This document shows, one piece after another, positions 23,993 through 38,900 of a stretch of 64,000 nucleotides of DNA. The position numbers were made by a program, and so were the translations under genes. The notes beneath the pieces were generated by a model. It was given only the letters and a program-made list of their open reading frames with translations, was not told the DNA's origin and did not search any database. Each line of letters begins with the position of its first letter. Position 1 is the stretch's first letter. Source of the stretch: Neodiprion pinetum. Its lineage: Eukaryota > Arthropoda > Insecta > Hymenoptera > Diprionidae. The stretch covers positions 26,566,470 to 26,630,469 of the forward strand of contig NC_060238.1 in NCBI RefSeq assembly GCF_021155775.2, in the 5' to 3' direction.

Positions 23993-26523
23993 ATCTTCCA
24001 ATTATTATTCAAGTCGTAATTTTGGACGTTCGTTGTTGATGAAATGTTGCGCTCCTGTTCCCTACGCGGCTTTCATCGGCCTAGAGACCCCGTCGTCGTT
24101 ATCGAATGACGTATCATGCTATTTTTTCGAATCGAGCACTATGTTTAAACTAATTGTACCGCAACGGCGAAACCCAGATACAGTATAAAGCTGACGAGAG
24201 TTATTATCTAGTCGCTGAATGAGCCTTTTCGGTTGACAGGTATTTTCTTCTCGATACGCGTAGGCGCAGACGTCCGTATATATCTAATATATTGTACGAT
24301 ACGGTGAAACGCAAACAATATTGTGAACCAATATTGAATTGACATCGAAGTAGAAATTCATTAGATAGGTATAATAAACCTCTGATAACGGTACCCGTAA
24401 TTTTCTCCAACTGTCGTTATATTTTTTTCATATTTCTTTATTAGTTATTTATTTTCATATTTTTATTTTGTCATGATATACTTCAAGTATAGAGAGTGTA
24501 ATTGCACCGGATACGACGCGAAATCTATCGTGAAAATGTCATTTTTAACATTGATGTATATTTCCTCGTCGAATATAATATTGCATGTATGTATGTGTAT
24601 GTATGTATGTATATACAATCTGGTCAGGTCAATGATATTTTTACATGATAATATACATGATTCCCTGGAATTATCTATTTTATTTTTATGTTTCCTATTG
24701 ACTGTTCGCTGATTTTATCTAGATACACGTTACGACGCTGCGCGACCAGGTTTCGGCTGCGCAAAACTATTATCTATAATTAATCGTGTGGGTGTAACAC
24801 GTCCGATCCCAATCGATTCAAGTCTAAGTTACTTTAAACCGACTTCGCGGTATTCGCACCCACGCGTGATTATTCAAAATCTAAGATACCTGAGTGATTT
24901 CTTTGAAATTCTGCAATGCGTTTATTTTCCTTAAAATTTTATCATCATTATCTATAGCATCGTTTCTACGCCACTTTCACATTATTTACGTTTTTCTTTT
25001 TCCGCAGACATTTTTCTGGATTTCATTTGTCCAACTGTTTCGAATTCGCGAATATTATCGTTAAATTACCTACATAGCATTATTCTCTGATCGTCGTTGA
25101 CTAGCACCGCAGTTTCAAGTTTTATTTAACCTTACTCTGTAAATGAGAATCAGCGGAAATTTGTCGACCTCAGTAAACATTCACTGATTTCCAGTTATAA
25201 GAATACCGTAGTTGAAATGCGTCAGTTATTGACATCGATCAATTTCCATCGTTGACGATACTCATATTTATAATGTACAATAAGGTAATAATATCTTCTC
25301 ACCTCCGTCGAGGTGACGATCATTTTGTACACCAAAACATGATACTTGATAGATCAGAAAGAAGAAGAAGAAAACTTTCACGCGTCTGTACACTATATAC
25401 GTATGTTTACACACACATATATATATATATATCTATCTATCTACCTTCAAACGCGAAGGGAAGTGACTTGAGCACACGCGTTAGATTTGCTCTTTCGGGG
25501 TTATTTTTTCCCACACATGCATCATTATTGCCAACTATAATAATACAGGCTACGACGGAACGAAAAAATTTTCCGACATCGAAAATAAATGAACAAAATT
25601 GAATATATATGTATGTACGTACATCGATCCAACTCTCGTCAGTATGAAAAAAAAAAAAGAAATCATTTTGGTTATAATTTATCCATAGAGAGTTTAGAAA
25701 GAAGGGAAATAGAGAGGAAGAGTGATGATATGTGGTTTACACATATCGATGTATAAAAAGAGCGACGTACGGCAAGCAGAATGTTCATCCCGAAGTTGAG
25801 ATTACTTTTCGCGAACGGGTGTTGATAAAATGTTAAAATAGCCATTTAATCTTCCAGTCTCGCTCTCAAATTTTGATCACTATAACAGATGTGTGAATCA
25901 CGTTTGCGGACTTTGGCACAACTCTGTAAAACTTTCGATAGGAACACGCAATTTCCAAGTGTATGAAAAAAAAAAAAAAATTATCGCAAAATTTCTCACT
26001 GACGTAGTGATAACGATATCTCAAACCGTATACGAACGCTGATTGGTTAGTATAGATATACAATACATTGATTTAATTATCTAAAAATCAATCGGTTGAT
26101 ATAATAATAATTGAAGAAAGAAACGAAAAAAAAAAAAACAGCTTTGCATAGCATGCAATACCACGATGGAGATATCGGTTGAGTAATTAGGTACCGGTGA
26201 AATAATGTTCGCCAGCTGTGAATGAAGCGTTTGAACAGGGCATGCCATCCAGTTCCAGGCCTTGTCCAAATCATTCCGCAACCGCCGGATCAGTTACGGG
26301 ATTTCTAACAATTCCACCCAAGGGGTGGTGTTTCACCGTAGCCAATGAGGTATCAATAACATTCGAAATCACACTGAAATAAGTGTTATTAGAATGAAAT
26401 TCTGCATTGGTAATCACCAAGATAATCATTGACGGACATGAGAAATTAACTGGGATTACAGGAATCTTTCTGTAATCTTAGAAATCATGAGAAATCACGA
26501 GCAATCACGTAATCAAAGTAAAG
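23993..26523. other. Intergenic DNA between convergent endonuclease and C2CD5
   Basis: No gene is recognised. The region contains short ATGT/TA microsatellites (about 24583-24620 and 25408-25442), A-tracts near 25647 and 25967, and the left part of a possible inverted-repeat element at 26303-26642. Confidence 0.6.
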
Positions 26524-26642
26524 TTTATTTGTCAAGTAATCTCTTTTAATCACAGTACTATAAAATGTAAGTATTCACGAAATACGTGACAATGGTGTCA
26601 ATTTTTGCTCCGGTGAAAACACCCCTTGATTCCACCCTAAAG
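26303..26642. repeat. Possible inverted-repeat element in the C2CD5 3' region
   Basis: CCACCC.AGGGGTGGTGTTTCACCG at about 26317-26338 is mirrored near 26610-26640 by CCGGTGAAAACACCCCTTG followed by CCACCCT. The interior has AATCAC/GAAATCA-like words. The arms are short and imperfect, so this is a tentative MITE. Confidence 0.4.
26524..26529 (-). terminator. Candidate poly(A) signal for C2CD5
   Basis: TTTATT on the + strand reads AATAAA on the - strand, about 470 nt beyond the C2CD5 stop codon at 26996. It lies inside a possible repeat. Confidence 0.35.
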
Positions 26643-26995
26643 CGCGACAAGTAGCCGTGAGTTGAAACATCTTTCTCAATTTCGGGTGGGAAAATAGAGA
26701 GAAGGGGAAGCAAACTGAACGATACGGTGTAAAATTCCAGTTCTGAATGGAAACATCTCGTCGGATTTTGAACCGCATATAAGCACCGTGGATCACAACG
26801 ATTTGAATCAGGAGCTGGTCGACGCTCGCGTCGAAGGTGTCTCGAAGCTGTCCCGAAGGGTGGCCTCCCTCGTCTCGGTTAATCCTCGGTCAACGCCTCC
26901 AAGATCTCAGGAAACTCGGAGACGACGGCCTTGAGGGTCGAGAATAGGCCACGCTGCTCGTTCGGCTAGGACGGCGCCGAGGAGGGAAGCTGATG

Positions 26996-29900
26996 TCAGC
27001 CCGCCAAGTTCCCGGCATGCCTGTCGTCCGCGAAGTAAGAGACCGAAACGACGTCCCCGCCGACGTTGATCAGGCACTGACCCTGCAACACAATTATTCC
27101 CCGTCTCCAAGTCTACCAGTTTCTGCAATATTGTACTCCTTCTGTCCTTGCCGAAACCGAGAGCCTGGCAGATAATGAAAGCGCCGCATCGTTTCCTCCG
27201 CAGAAGCGGCAAAAGGTTTCGGGAAGAGCTGGCGATGTCGTATGTACATATCTTTAAAGCGGCAGGGAGTAGCGTAGCGCGATTGTTTCGTAGAGTGACT
27301 TCTGTTCGTGTCCAAGCAAACGGAAGATTCAATTAGACTTTGAACGACTTTACGACGTCGTTGGAACCATCTACCTACCATGCTCTGCGTCTAATTTCGC
27401 ACTTGCTGACCGAACAAAGTCCATCGGTCGTGAGTGAAATAGCTTTGTGCGTGCAGCTCGACTCCTGCATTCGTTGCATAGAAAGTTGAGAAATGCAAAA
27501 CAAAACAAAAAGTTTAGTTTTCAATAATATTAGAACATGAGTCAATCTCTCTATGCGTTGTAAGAAATTTTTCTCTTTGCCGGATGTGTACTTGGTTTTA
27601 ACCTCGACAGGTGGTTGAATTTCAGGTGTTCGCAACACGTTCTTACACAAATTCAATTGTCACGATCTCCAATTACCGTTCCACTTTTCCAACCACGCAA
27701 ATTCCCTTTACTCTCCTCGTTAAGCATTCCAGTGGCAAAGAAAAGTCGCGGCTCCGACCCTCAGTCCCTCTTCAAGCCGTTTTACCTAAGCGTAACTAGG
27801 TTTCCACTAATACCTCTTACTGTATTATATTTTTTCTTTTCTTACTTATTACTTTTTCATTTCTCTCGTTTCACCTTTGACCTTCGTTTACCGTACCTTT
27901 GACTCGGCTAATTCGGGAAACAACATTACACCAGACTTTTCATATTTTATCGAAATTACATAACGTTACAGACATACGAGAAATTAATTGAACGAATGAC
28001 GTCCCGCTTCGATAAAGGAAAAGATTTCCACCGACTTAATTAATTGGCAATTGTACAAGGTACGTGGCAATTATATAATTAGGTCAGGTAGGTAAAATTG
28101 AACTGAAATTACGTTACGTTCACTCGCTGTCATTTCGCATACAATGTCCTCAGATTACACTACTTGCTCAATCAGACATCTCGTGGAAAGGAATTTCGTC
28201 GTCGTTACGATACACCAAAATTATAGCAACCCACAAATTGAAGAGGTATCTAAACATATCTGATTTCCAGTGTCTTTTAATTACCAATTTATCTGTAAAG
28301 GTATTCATAGGACGAAGTTGATCGAGAAGGAGGGCCGAGGGAAAGTGATATGACTGGCCTATACAAGATCTCGTGATTGACCGAATTTTCTTCTCTCGTA
28401 TTTTTTTACCCCGTGGTAGTAAGAAGCTGAGCGAAAAATTCGAGGACATTTATAAACAACTCGCGCGTTGTCTTTGATGTCTGACCCAAAACAGCCCCTA
28501 ATAAGAAAAGATGGTATATTTATCGCATGTCACTATTAACGGGGTGCAGAGAGATGAGGAGCCGTTCTCTGATTACCACGCGCGATCTTGTAGTATAATA
28601 TCGGACACCTGTACCACGGTGAAAAGTTTTAATTGAGCTTTTCAACGGATGTCAAGGAACTCGTATCTCGGTTCGCGCGGAGTGGAAAAAAAACTACACC
28701 TTTTCTTCAGTTCATTGCGATAAGAAAGAAACGAGAAGAAAAGCTATTATATGTATACGCGTATGCAGAGGCAGGATTGTAACAGCTGAAAGTTTCTTCT
28801 TGTGAGACACATGAGTCCTGATCGTAGGGGATACGATCGATGGCAGACCTTACGGCCTGCCTCTCGTCACTTTCGGGTATCGTAATCAGGGGCGCGGCAG
28901 GGAAGGGCGGGGAGGAGGGGCAGTTTAATTAGGAGTTTGAAAGGACCGACTAGGTATAGCGTGTATAGGAAAGAAGGGATACACGTGCAGAGGGATGATT
29001 GATCTGAGTTTAATTAGAAAATTTTTCGAGCCAAATACACCTAACGAATAACCCGGAGGAGCGCGGAACGAGAAGAGAACAGAGTGCCGGCTGCATGAAC
29101 GGCGTTTTAAAAGGATTAATCTTATACACAGGTATAAACGTTAATAAGGAACCGACACGTCGTCAGAAATTTATAATTGCCTGAAAATACTGCATTTGAC
29201 AAGGTTTTTGACACGGTTTTCGGCAATTTTCCATTCCGACGAATTCCAGCGGAGGTCTCGGGTGATTACAAAAAGCGGCTGTGTAGGTATCGGTTCTACG
29301 CGACGCGTGTGAATTACTGGTTTGTACGAGAAAGTCTCATCTGCAGATAATTCCGAGAACGGTTAAATTAGATGCATGTCACTACTAGCAGAGGTATCAG
29401 AATTTCCAGACACCAAGTTTCAGAGTTATACGAGTGTCAATCAACGTCGTACCGACTTGGATGTTCTCGGGGTGGATTTCAAAACGCGACGTTTCCCCGA
29501 AGGGAAAACTGAGGGGGAAACGTTCACGGTTCGCCTTCTCCATAAAAGAAACACCGCTTTTCTCCTTCTCGCCTTTGTTTTCTTTTATCCTCACGCGTGA
29601 TGTAATGATTCATTCATCGTTTATACGTCGCGACGTGACGACTGCGGTATAATACCGACTATGCGTTCAAGTATGAAATACACGTACAAAAATCAGGGTC
29701 AGATTGATTTCTACCTAAATGGGGCATCGGCGAACGCGCCGTGGGTCCCTTCCAAGTATTGGGGACAGAGGGTGGTTAAGAAAGTCGTTCGTTCACGTTG
29801 CAAAATAAATGTTTGAAAATGACCTTTCTCAGCTTAGAACACATCGAAAACATGATGTTAGAGTTGAAAAAAAAAAGATTGTAATAACGACAGTTATCAT

Positions 29901-32900
29901 AGAGCTTATGATACGAAGCTGACGATACTTTTTAGACGAAATGAGAAAGTAAGAAAATTTCTATATGTGATCAGAATCAGAAATATAAGTAACAAAATAA
30001 ATAATCAAGGGTTGCACAATTGCATTTAACGTAAACTGTTTATGTAATTTGAGGCATGGGCGTGGGCTGAATAATAATCATACAAGAAATCGGGAAAGTA
30101 AACAGATGTAACAAGCAGCAAAAAAGTTTGCACAAGATATCTCCAATCATTTCGGTAAACGGTAAGGGCTTAGAATTCAACGTACTTAATATTCCGCTTT
30201 CGGGTCATGATAGGATTTGATGTTGTGATAGCTCTGAAATATACCTACTTGTTTTTTCGGCGGTATGAATTATTGATGATAATTTATATGCAGGTATTTT
30301 CTTTTCTTTTTACTTCGTACTTTGTGCTTGTTCGGTCGTTGGATCGTCGCAAAACAAATGCGAGACGTCTTAAAAATTTCATACTCAGATCAAATTAATG
30401 GGCGGAGATGTGTGGGAAAGAAAGAATGGCTAAGGTAAAACAAAGATTTAGGGGGTGCTCCGAACTTACGGGAACGTGATAAGACTTAAATTACAAATGA
30501 TCCGCGGGAAGTATCTGAACGAGAGGCAAGAAAATAATAATGAAAGTAAAAAAAAAGAGCGAAGCGCGAAAAGAAATACGACATCGAAGAAAAAAGTCAC
30601 GTAGTCATATCAAACGCTAGCTAAATTACGAGACACCGTTTTATTCAAACCAAGTTTGCGCGCGGTTTATCTTAATTCAATCTTCGCCTCTGCAGCAAGG
30701 CACAGCCCGCTAATTTCAATGACAAACTACTTCAATGTTCCCTTCTCGTAAAGATACAAGGTTTCAAGGATAATTACTCAGTGTTCGCGCCATGCAGCGA
30801 AACAGTTTTCGCGTGGAAGAACTTTAAACATGCTCTGCTCCTCGTGGTTCTCTAGCGAAATTAGTCGGTTCGTTTTTATTTTGTTCGCGACTCAGGGTAA
30901 AATAAACGAAGGCAATATTGAAGAGAAATTTCAATATTTTTTGTGTAACTCACCTGATTTTTGTGGGGACTATGACAGAGGACCAATTGTGTCATGAAGT
31001 AAGCGACCATTGCATTTCCACCGAGTGCCGTAACGTGGGCCCGAACTATCGCAAGAACCTCCGTGACGAAACTGTGAACAAATCCGCTGAGCCCACCACC
31101 CTGGGAAAAATGCGAGTAAAGATTCTGATCCGTCTGTTGGAGGCGACGGATAATCGACGGCTAACCATGGTGTCCAGTAAAAAATCCGTTACAAATTCAA
31201 GCACATTTCCAGAACATTTTCAGGTTAGTCAAGGATGTTCAGGAAAAATAAAAATACACGAATACAGAGAGCAGAGGGCACTGTGCACTGAGATACACGT
31301 TATTTCTACTGCGACCTGTTAGTAGGAAAGAATAAAAAAAATCCGATTCGAGGTGGGAATCCACTGTTTGAAAACTGTTATTCAGTGACCTTAAAAATAA
31401 AATATATCCAGGACACAAGAAACATTCAAGGATATTTCCAGGACTTTTTAAGGACAAAGAAAATTTAAGGACGTTTCCGGGACCACTGGACACCATACTT
31501 GTATAGGTGTATGCAAACAAGGATATGGCACGATCTCTTACTTCTCGTATCGCTGTGCTCTCGCGAATGAAGAAGAAGTTCAAATTCCCGAGATACCTCT
31601 CAATCCTTCCACCGGGCATGTAGGATAGCGGAGTTATGTCGACGCCGTATCTCTCCTTCAAAGGCACCTTGAGAAAATTTATGGAACGATATTGACTTCT
31701 GGTTGTCTTCTAACGATGAAAACATTATGTCCGCCTTTGTTAAGCTTACATGTTTATGTTTGTGCAACGTATGCACTCTCGTTCTCAGGGGTGATCGAGG
31801 CCTCGATCTCGGGATCAGACTTCCGGATTGCCCTGCCGAGTGCAGGCTCGAGGTGTTCGGTGCTCCGGTAGACACCGCGTTCTCCGGCATAACGTGGTCC
31901 TCGTCGAGGCTGAATATCAGATCGTTTTCGTCTGAGGAAGACGATTTTAGTCACGCGACCGATGACGAACGTTTCCCGGTGATACCGTGATAATTAATGA
32001 GTGAAAAACTGGAAAATGCTCACCTGTTTTCTTCACCTGATCTCTGCTTATCGAATGCGGCAGAACTTTTCTTTTGTACTTGTTCAGCTTGGTCGGCTCG
32101 CCCAACCCAAGAGCCATTCCAACTACAGAGAGTTGTATTTCGTCCGGCTCCGGGAGCTCGACCTTGAATTGAAGGTCGCAAAGAGCACAAGGCACCATTT
32201 TTCTCAGCTTGAAGTAAACGCTCTGGGTAACAAGCGCAAAAGAAAAGGGAAACATGAACGAGGAGGTCTGACAAAAAGGTATAAACAATAATGACGACAG
32301 TGAAAGGACCACCCCACCTGCAACAACCTTCCAAAATATTTGGTGGATACCGAGGCTGGTTGTCCGACAGGTATCTTAGCGCGCCACAGCTGGGTGAACA
32401 TCTGCAGGTTTCTGACTATTTCGAGGTCTTCGAGTCCGGGTATATTCTGCGTATTAACAACGTGAAAGCCGTCCGGCGGCCTGTTTTCCATCAGCATTGA
32501 TATCTTGTCGACTTCTTCCATGTCGTCAACCTCGAGGACGCAGGCGTCCTTGTTACCCGCCCCCAAGTCGATTTCCGGCATCTCATCCTCCGATTCGTCT
32601 GTGTCGGACGTTGTTACTCGGCCGTTTTCCATATCCTACGAGCGAGGATACATCAAGCGAATCGAAATGGTCGGAAAATTTAGGGACAAGAGAAAGGAGC
32701 GGGAAAGAAGAAGGGATAAGCAAGTATTTCTCAAAGTTCATATTACCCACCGTCAAGGACTTGAGTTGATAGAATTCCCGGTTCTTCTTCACAGTTTCGA
32801 TGAGGGACTTCTGTATGTCCGCGAGTTTTTGCTCATCGCTCCAAGAGTTGCCGGCAGTGACCTTGGGTACCGCTGGGGTCGGGAGAGGCGCCAAGTAGAC

Positions 32901-35900
32901 GGCGGTTCCCGTCGCCATCCCGATCAGGAGTCTCTCCCCGATGGAGACTTGGACCCTAAGTCCGAACAGCGCGTTCATGCTCCTCACCTTGATTTTGTTG
33001 AGCAAGAGGCTGTGGAGTTCGTACTCGAGAAAGGGGAGACCGTCGGAAATCTCCTTGGCGTTCAGTTCGCCCCTGAGGTCCCTCTTGGGTCTACAAACTG
33101 TCGCCTGGACAACGCAACCTCTTCCGGTTATCGGAATACTTTCCGGCAGCTCGATGGTGGTGAACAGAATGTCCGGGACTTTGCCGCGACGACAAATCGC
33201 GCACTTCAGAACCTTGACCCTGAAAGGTACGCTGCTCTCGCTGTATGGCAAGTGACACACACTGCAGGAGCTCGGAGGAAGCGGAATTGAGTGGGACGAG
33301 GTTTGCTCGGTACCGTCGGACTGTCTTGTCTTTGCATCCTGAACGCCGTTGACGTCTCGGGCGGCCGTTTCTTCGGTCTGATCATTTTTTCCCTCGCCCT
33401 TGTCACTGTCACTTTTGTCTCCCTTCTCGCTCTTTGTCGCGCTGGCTGGCTGAGCTTTCTGCTGACCCTTTTCCCGCTCAAAGTCCGTCCTGTCCAAGGA
33501 TGTGGTCGTGATTTCACGCTGATGAATTCGACTGATCAACGGGTTATCAGGTTCCTGACTTGTGTTCTGGAGGTTTATTACCGCAGCCGTCCCAGCGGCA
33601 CTCAAGACGCAGACGTCGTCGCTAGAGGAAACGATTAATTCTGCATTACGAAGTCGTCGTCGGATGGACAAGAGCTCTTACACGTCGTCTAGCATGCTAA
33701 AGACCAAAAATCTCCCGCAATGCTCCTACCATATGCTCGTTTCCTCGCGATATCCCAACACCACATTGCAAGCTAGGGCCCTTGCGTGGGAGCGAACTTC
33801 CATACGAATCTCAGTCCACCAAGCATCGCGGCTCTCTGGTTCTTCGAGGTTGCTTATTCTTTCGAGAAGCTTTACGGACCTGGCGCTGACAGTACCGCCT
33901 AGAACAGTGTATTCTCTGTGGTGATTTGCTTGCTCGAATGGAAAAAAAAAAAACGCCCATTCCATAACTAGGTGTTTTTAACTGACTTCTACGATTCAGC
34001 AAAGGAGTCTTGGGTCTTACCTAAGTGCAGTATAAAGCCGGGCGGGTATTGCTGCATGGTAATGAAGGGGTATTCTAGCATGTCAAGTGCTTCCTGGTTC
34101 ATCGGTCTGACCACCGCAGTCACTGGTCTCAAATAACCCCCCATAGACGACCTGTCGCTTCCAGTTAGCGAGTTACCTGCAGTTACATCGCATACTTTCA
34201 TCAGAATAAGCTCTGTCGGCTGTCTTTCACAGCGCGCCTTTGTCACATACTGCACAAGACATAACGTGCGCGTGAAGAGTATTTCAAAAGGTTTCAATTA
34301 GCATTACTGGTAATATCTTGAGACAGAAAATGCTAATAAATATAAAACTGTCTTTTGAATCACTCTGACGTGTAGCGTTCAACCATTAGGACGAAGGCAC
34401 ACGTATAAACCGTGAAAGGTAAAGTTCTCAGAATGCGGTATAACCTGCATCATTAGGACTTTTTTCACGCGTACAAGTAGATTTGTTTCAGCGGTTGCAA
34501 GGCATTTGAAGAGAAAATAATACATACGTATATGAAAAATACAAGGATTGCGAGACCGGACTGTCTCCTAAAAATAGAGAGACGAAACGCAAAGAAATTT
34601 ATCACGAGAATCGTATTGGCCATTAATATGTTTTTAGAAAAATCTGTCTCTCAAGCTACTTCGATCACTTCCTGTAAACGTACTCCCCTTCAAGGTTTAC
34701 ATGCGTATACCTACTCCTGTATAAACAGGCATAGCATGGTAAGATAATCTTAAAAGTTGGACACTTGCGTTACACGATGATATCAAGGCGTCGTTACATG
34801 AACAGTTTATCTTGCAGAAGTCTAACAGCCATGCTAATTAAGAAAAGGTAAAGCTAAACAAATATTTTGGTGTTCTCAGGGCGTTATACTTATGTCGTTG
34901 TTTGTATAGGTATGTATGGTATATGGGAATCCTTTGAAGAGTGACATACACGCATACATTGATCTAAGGAAGTAAATAATTGCCATTTAATTAGAATAGA
35001 TGTATCAGAGAGGCATCTTTAATTTTCGTGTTTACCGAGTAAATAGTTTATAGGTGAAGAGTATACATCAATTGATAAGCTTGAAGATGTGATACGTTAT
35101 TATTGTTAACGCTGTTAATCACTCTCATCTCAGGCCACCAGGTTTACTGTCCTCCGGGGTATTTTTCACTCTTTGTTAAACTAGCACAGGTGGTAGTGAG
35201 TACACAAGAATGATGCTGATCTGTTGTTGTTGCCGATGATATTTGTCGCGATGTTGAGTACGCGTAAAGGCAGAGACGAAGACATGAGAATATTACTGTT
35301 ACGATAGAGTAACAAACGTATGGTAGACGAGTAATATTGTAGTCACTGGGTCACGCTACAGAGCGACAACGAGAGAAAGAAACAAAATGTCAAGATACAT
35401 GAACATCAGCATTCTCCCGTCAGTACTCACGTTTACGATAATATCCTGCCGGGGAGAAATATTCCGAATGAAACAGAAAAATCAAAAGAAAATCTTTTGA
35501 AACATTGAATTGATGATTGTACGCCACTTTTTATGGCAATCTCATGTCGTTAGTTCAACACTTACATAAATCTTTATTCAATGACGAGGTAAATTATCCT
35601 GAGAATTTGATTAGTGCATTTTACGTGAGAGAAAAATGTAACCCTGACTTTTCCATACCTCCGATTACTATGTATGACTGTAGCATTAGCAAAGTGGAAA
35701 TATGAGTTGCGTGACGTGCTACGCTAATAAAACTACCTGCCGAAACACCTACAATTATGTTCGATTCCAAAGGGTAAAACGAAATTTTCTATGATATTCA
35801 AAACGGGGCTACATATTATACGAACTTGATACGGTAAAGGTCAAGTCCGCCGTCAATGGAAAAGTCCCGATGGCTACGAAAGCAGGTAGCGTGAAGAAAA

Positions 35901-38900
35901 AAAAGGAAAGAAATAAAAGTTATGGGTTATCCTCTACCTCGGAAAAGTTTTATGCAACGCTCTACTCGAGACTTATACCTAAGAAACGCCCCCAGGTAAT
36001 AAATAGCAAGTGCAAAATTATAATGAGCAGACGACACGCACACCCCCTCGCAGCACACGCAGCATCGTACATATTGTTGTGAATGTGGTAGACCTACCTT
36101 TCGGAGTAATACTGAGATCAGAGTCGCTGGATCTCCGGTGTATCGGGACGGCCGAATTGGCCTTAATTACCGGTGACTTGGATATTTTGTTGCTCACGCC
36201 TGCGGGAGTCGGCGTCGAAGGTGGCGCAGGGCTCGGGTTACCCGGTGGTGGTGCGACATCCGGTTGCTGCCTACGAGGATCGGGATAGCAAGGCACACAC
36301 GAGTTGTCAGTAGTGTTAGCATTATTAGTATTGTTAGTTGTACCAACGCCCTCTTGCGCATCTCTCAAGTTGCACTCGCTGTGACTTTTGCGCACCACCG
36401 AGACGATGGTAAGTTTCTCCGGCGTTAAAAGATTACTACCAGCGTTAGTACGAGGTTCTAATCCTGACCCAAAGCTAAGCTCGCTCAACTCTACGTCAAC
36501 TAATTTACTATCGCTAGGATTTTGGGAAGGGTCAAATCGGGTTGCCGGAGTAGTCGCCTGCAGCGTCTTGACCGCGTCTTCCCGATTATCATCCGTCTCG
36601 GTCTCGGCTTCGAGCTCAACGATCGGCGGTTCAATCGCGATCAAACATCCCTCGGTTTTCTCAAGAGCCTCCGAACCCCCTGAGTGGGTTCCTTGTTTTT
36701 CCCGGTTTACGGTAAAACCGACTCTCGAACCACTCGCCTCGTCCCCGCTACCGACAGACTGATTGTGAGGGGTGAAAAGCGCATGCCGAGAACCGATCGA
36801 GGATGCCGATGAATAATTTTGTCGTGCAAAGGACGAGCCGGTCCCGTAGCTCTGGATGGAGGAATCTTCCGGGGACTTGGACCTTGACGTTCTCCTGCGG
36901 TGTCGATGCTTTCGGATAGAATCGGGCGAAGGGGTCACACTAGCGGCAACCTTGTCTCTCCTGTGCTTTCGGCTCCGGGACGAATCGTTTCTGTGCCGAT
37001 CCCGCATAGAATGCACGAGCATTTTAGTGTCGATGATTTTGATCAGCTCCAGCATGCACTGTCGTTTTTGCTTGCTCCGCAGTCTGTCCACCCGTGCCAA
37101 GTCCTCCGCACTTCTCACCATTTCCGGCCGTGGTTCGCACCGCTCTTTCGGCTTGACGGCACCCTCGTCGCTCCCAAAGTTGCTCTTGGCGTTCACTTCC
37201 GTAACCTTGAGCAGGGGGACCGAAAGGTGACTGTGATCCTCCTTCGAGGTTGAATCAATCACTATTGCAACGGGCTTAATCTTCTGCAGGGGTTCGGCTT
37301 TCTCTCTGTCTCTTGGAGACCCTCGATATATAACTGTCTCGTTCCTTTCGACCTTTTTCAAAGTCTTTTCCGACTTTTTCGCAGCTTCCTCGTGATTTTT
37401 CGACGACATTTTTTCCACCCCTTCTTTGGCAATGGTTTTACTATCCGCGGCGTGCTTGCCACCCGGCGATATATTCAAGCTTTTGAAAATACTCAGTTTT
37501 CTCTTCGTTTCGGCTTTAAATGACTCTGATTTTTTTTTCAAACTGATTCTGCTGGGCGCTACGAATCTTCGAATCGCCCTCTCATTCAGACTCACCGATC
37601 TCTGCAGACTGACCGTCCTGGCATCCACCCAAGGGTCCACGTCCGGAAAAAATATTTCACAACTCTGGTCCTCGGTCGGAGTGCTCGCAGCGGCTGGTTT
37701 CGAATCTGCAGGGTTGTCGAAGCGCTCCTGCCTATCGAGGAACTCCGTTTCCTTGGCGGTCATACTGGAGGTGATGGCAATCGTGTCGCCGTCGTTCGCT
37801 ACTGCCTCTGCCGTGGCATCGAGATTCTCGTCACAACTGAAATTGGAGTCGTTGCGTACTGGTCTCTGAATATGGAGCTCACCGTAATTTTGTGGCAAAA
37901 AAGATGGGGAAGCTGCCCTGCGAGGTATGAGCTCAGCTTCCTCGATGGAATTCCGCTTCTCAAACCAAATATCCGAGCCGCGACTTTCGGTGCTGGAGGA
38001 CATCGGCTCGCTGGATACGGAAAGGTTTTTCTTTTCTTCGGTTGGAACAGTAGTGAAGATGCCCGCCTCATGATCGAAGTAGCTGTCCTTTTTCTCCTCC
38101 AGCTTCGAACCGATTGACGTCAATTTTCCGTCCCCCGTGGGAGGCGATCCAGGCTCTCCGTGGGTCAGAGAATCGTCGAGTATGTTGTAGTTCGTGCTCG
38201 ACTCCGAGGGCTCGTCCTCCGAACTCTCAGTGTCGGATTCGTCGGACGAAACGTCCTCCTCCTCCTCCTCCTCCCGAAGGCGACGCTTCGGCGTCAAGCT
38301 TTTGATGACTTTCTCGGAGCTCTTCCGAGACGTCAAGTCCGCATTCGCCTCCGTCTCCGTGATCTCCTCTTTCCGATCGCTCGACTGCGTCCCAGCTTCC
38401 GACTCGACCATCCGGGCCTCGAACTCTTCGCAAGCGATCCTGATCGGCGATGGTGCGGGACTTTCGTGGTCCTCCATCACGCTGTCGAGGGCGAGTCCGG
38501 CGTGGACAGACCTGATGAGGAGCGCGGCCATTCCGTCACTCGAGTTTCGCTTCGAGCTGCTCTTCTTATTCCTGCCAAGTGAGTAGAGGTCGGATATCGA
38601 GGATCTGGCAGACTCTGAGCTGACAGACCAGGTGCTGGAGAAGGTGCTGTCCAGGTCGCTCTGGTCCTCCTCAAAGGAGTCGGAGAACCTCGCTCTGAGT
38701 TGACTCACCCTCTTTGACAGCATGCTCTGCGGCAGATATCGCAGGTTCTTTAATCCCCTGGAAAACCTGTTGCCCGCTATCTCACCCCTCATATCTTCCT
38801 GAGCAAGGATTGACCTGAGGGACAATTCATCGGCGTCCTCAGGCAAAGATATGTTCGAGTCGAAACTCCGACGGAGGTTGTTGTAACTCGACTGCTGTGA

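Noticed and set aside
26907..27332. 141-residue frame on the - strand
   Set aside because: It overlaps the last C2CD5 exon in a different frame; the homologous frame is GQCLINVGGDVV, ending at 26996.
36388..38586. Several + strand frames of 115-147 residues
   Set aside because: All are antisense to the giant C2CD5 exon, whose - strand frame is open for about 1,015 codons.
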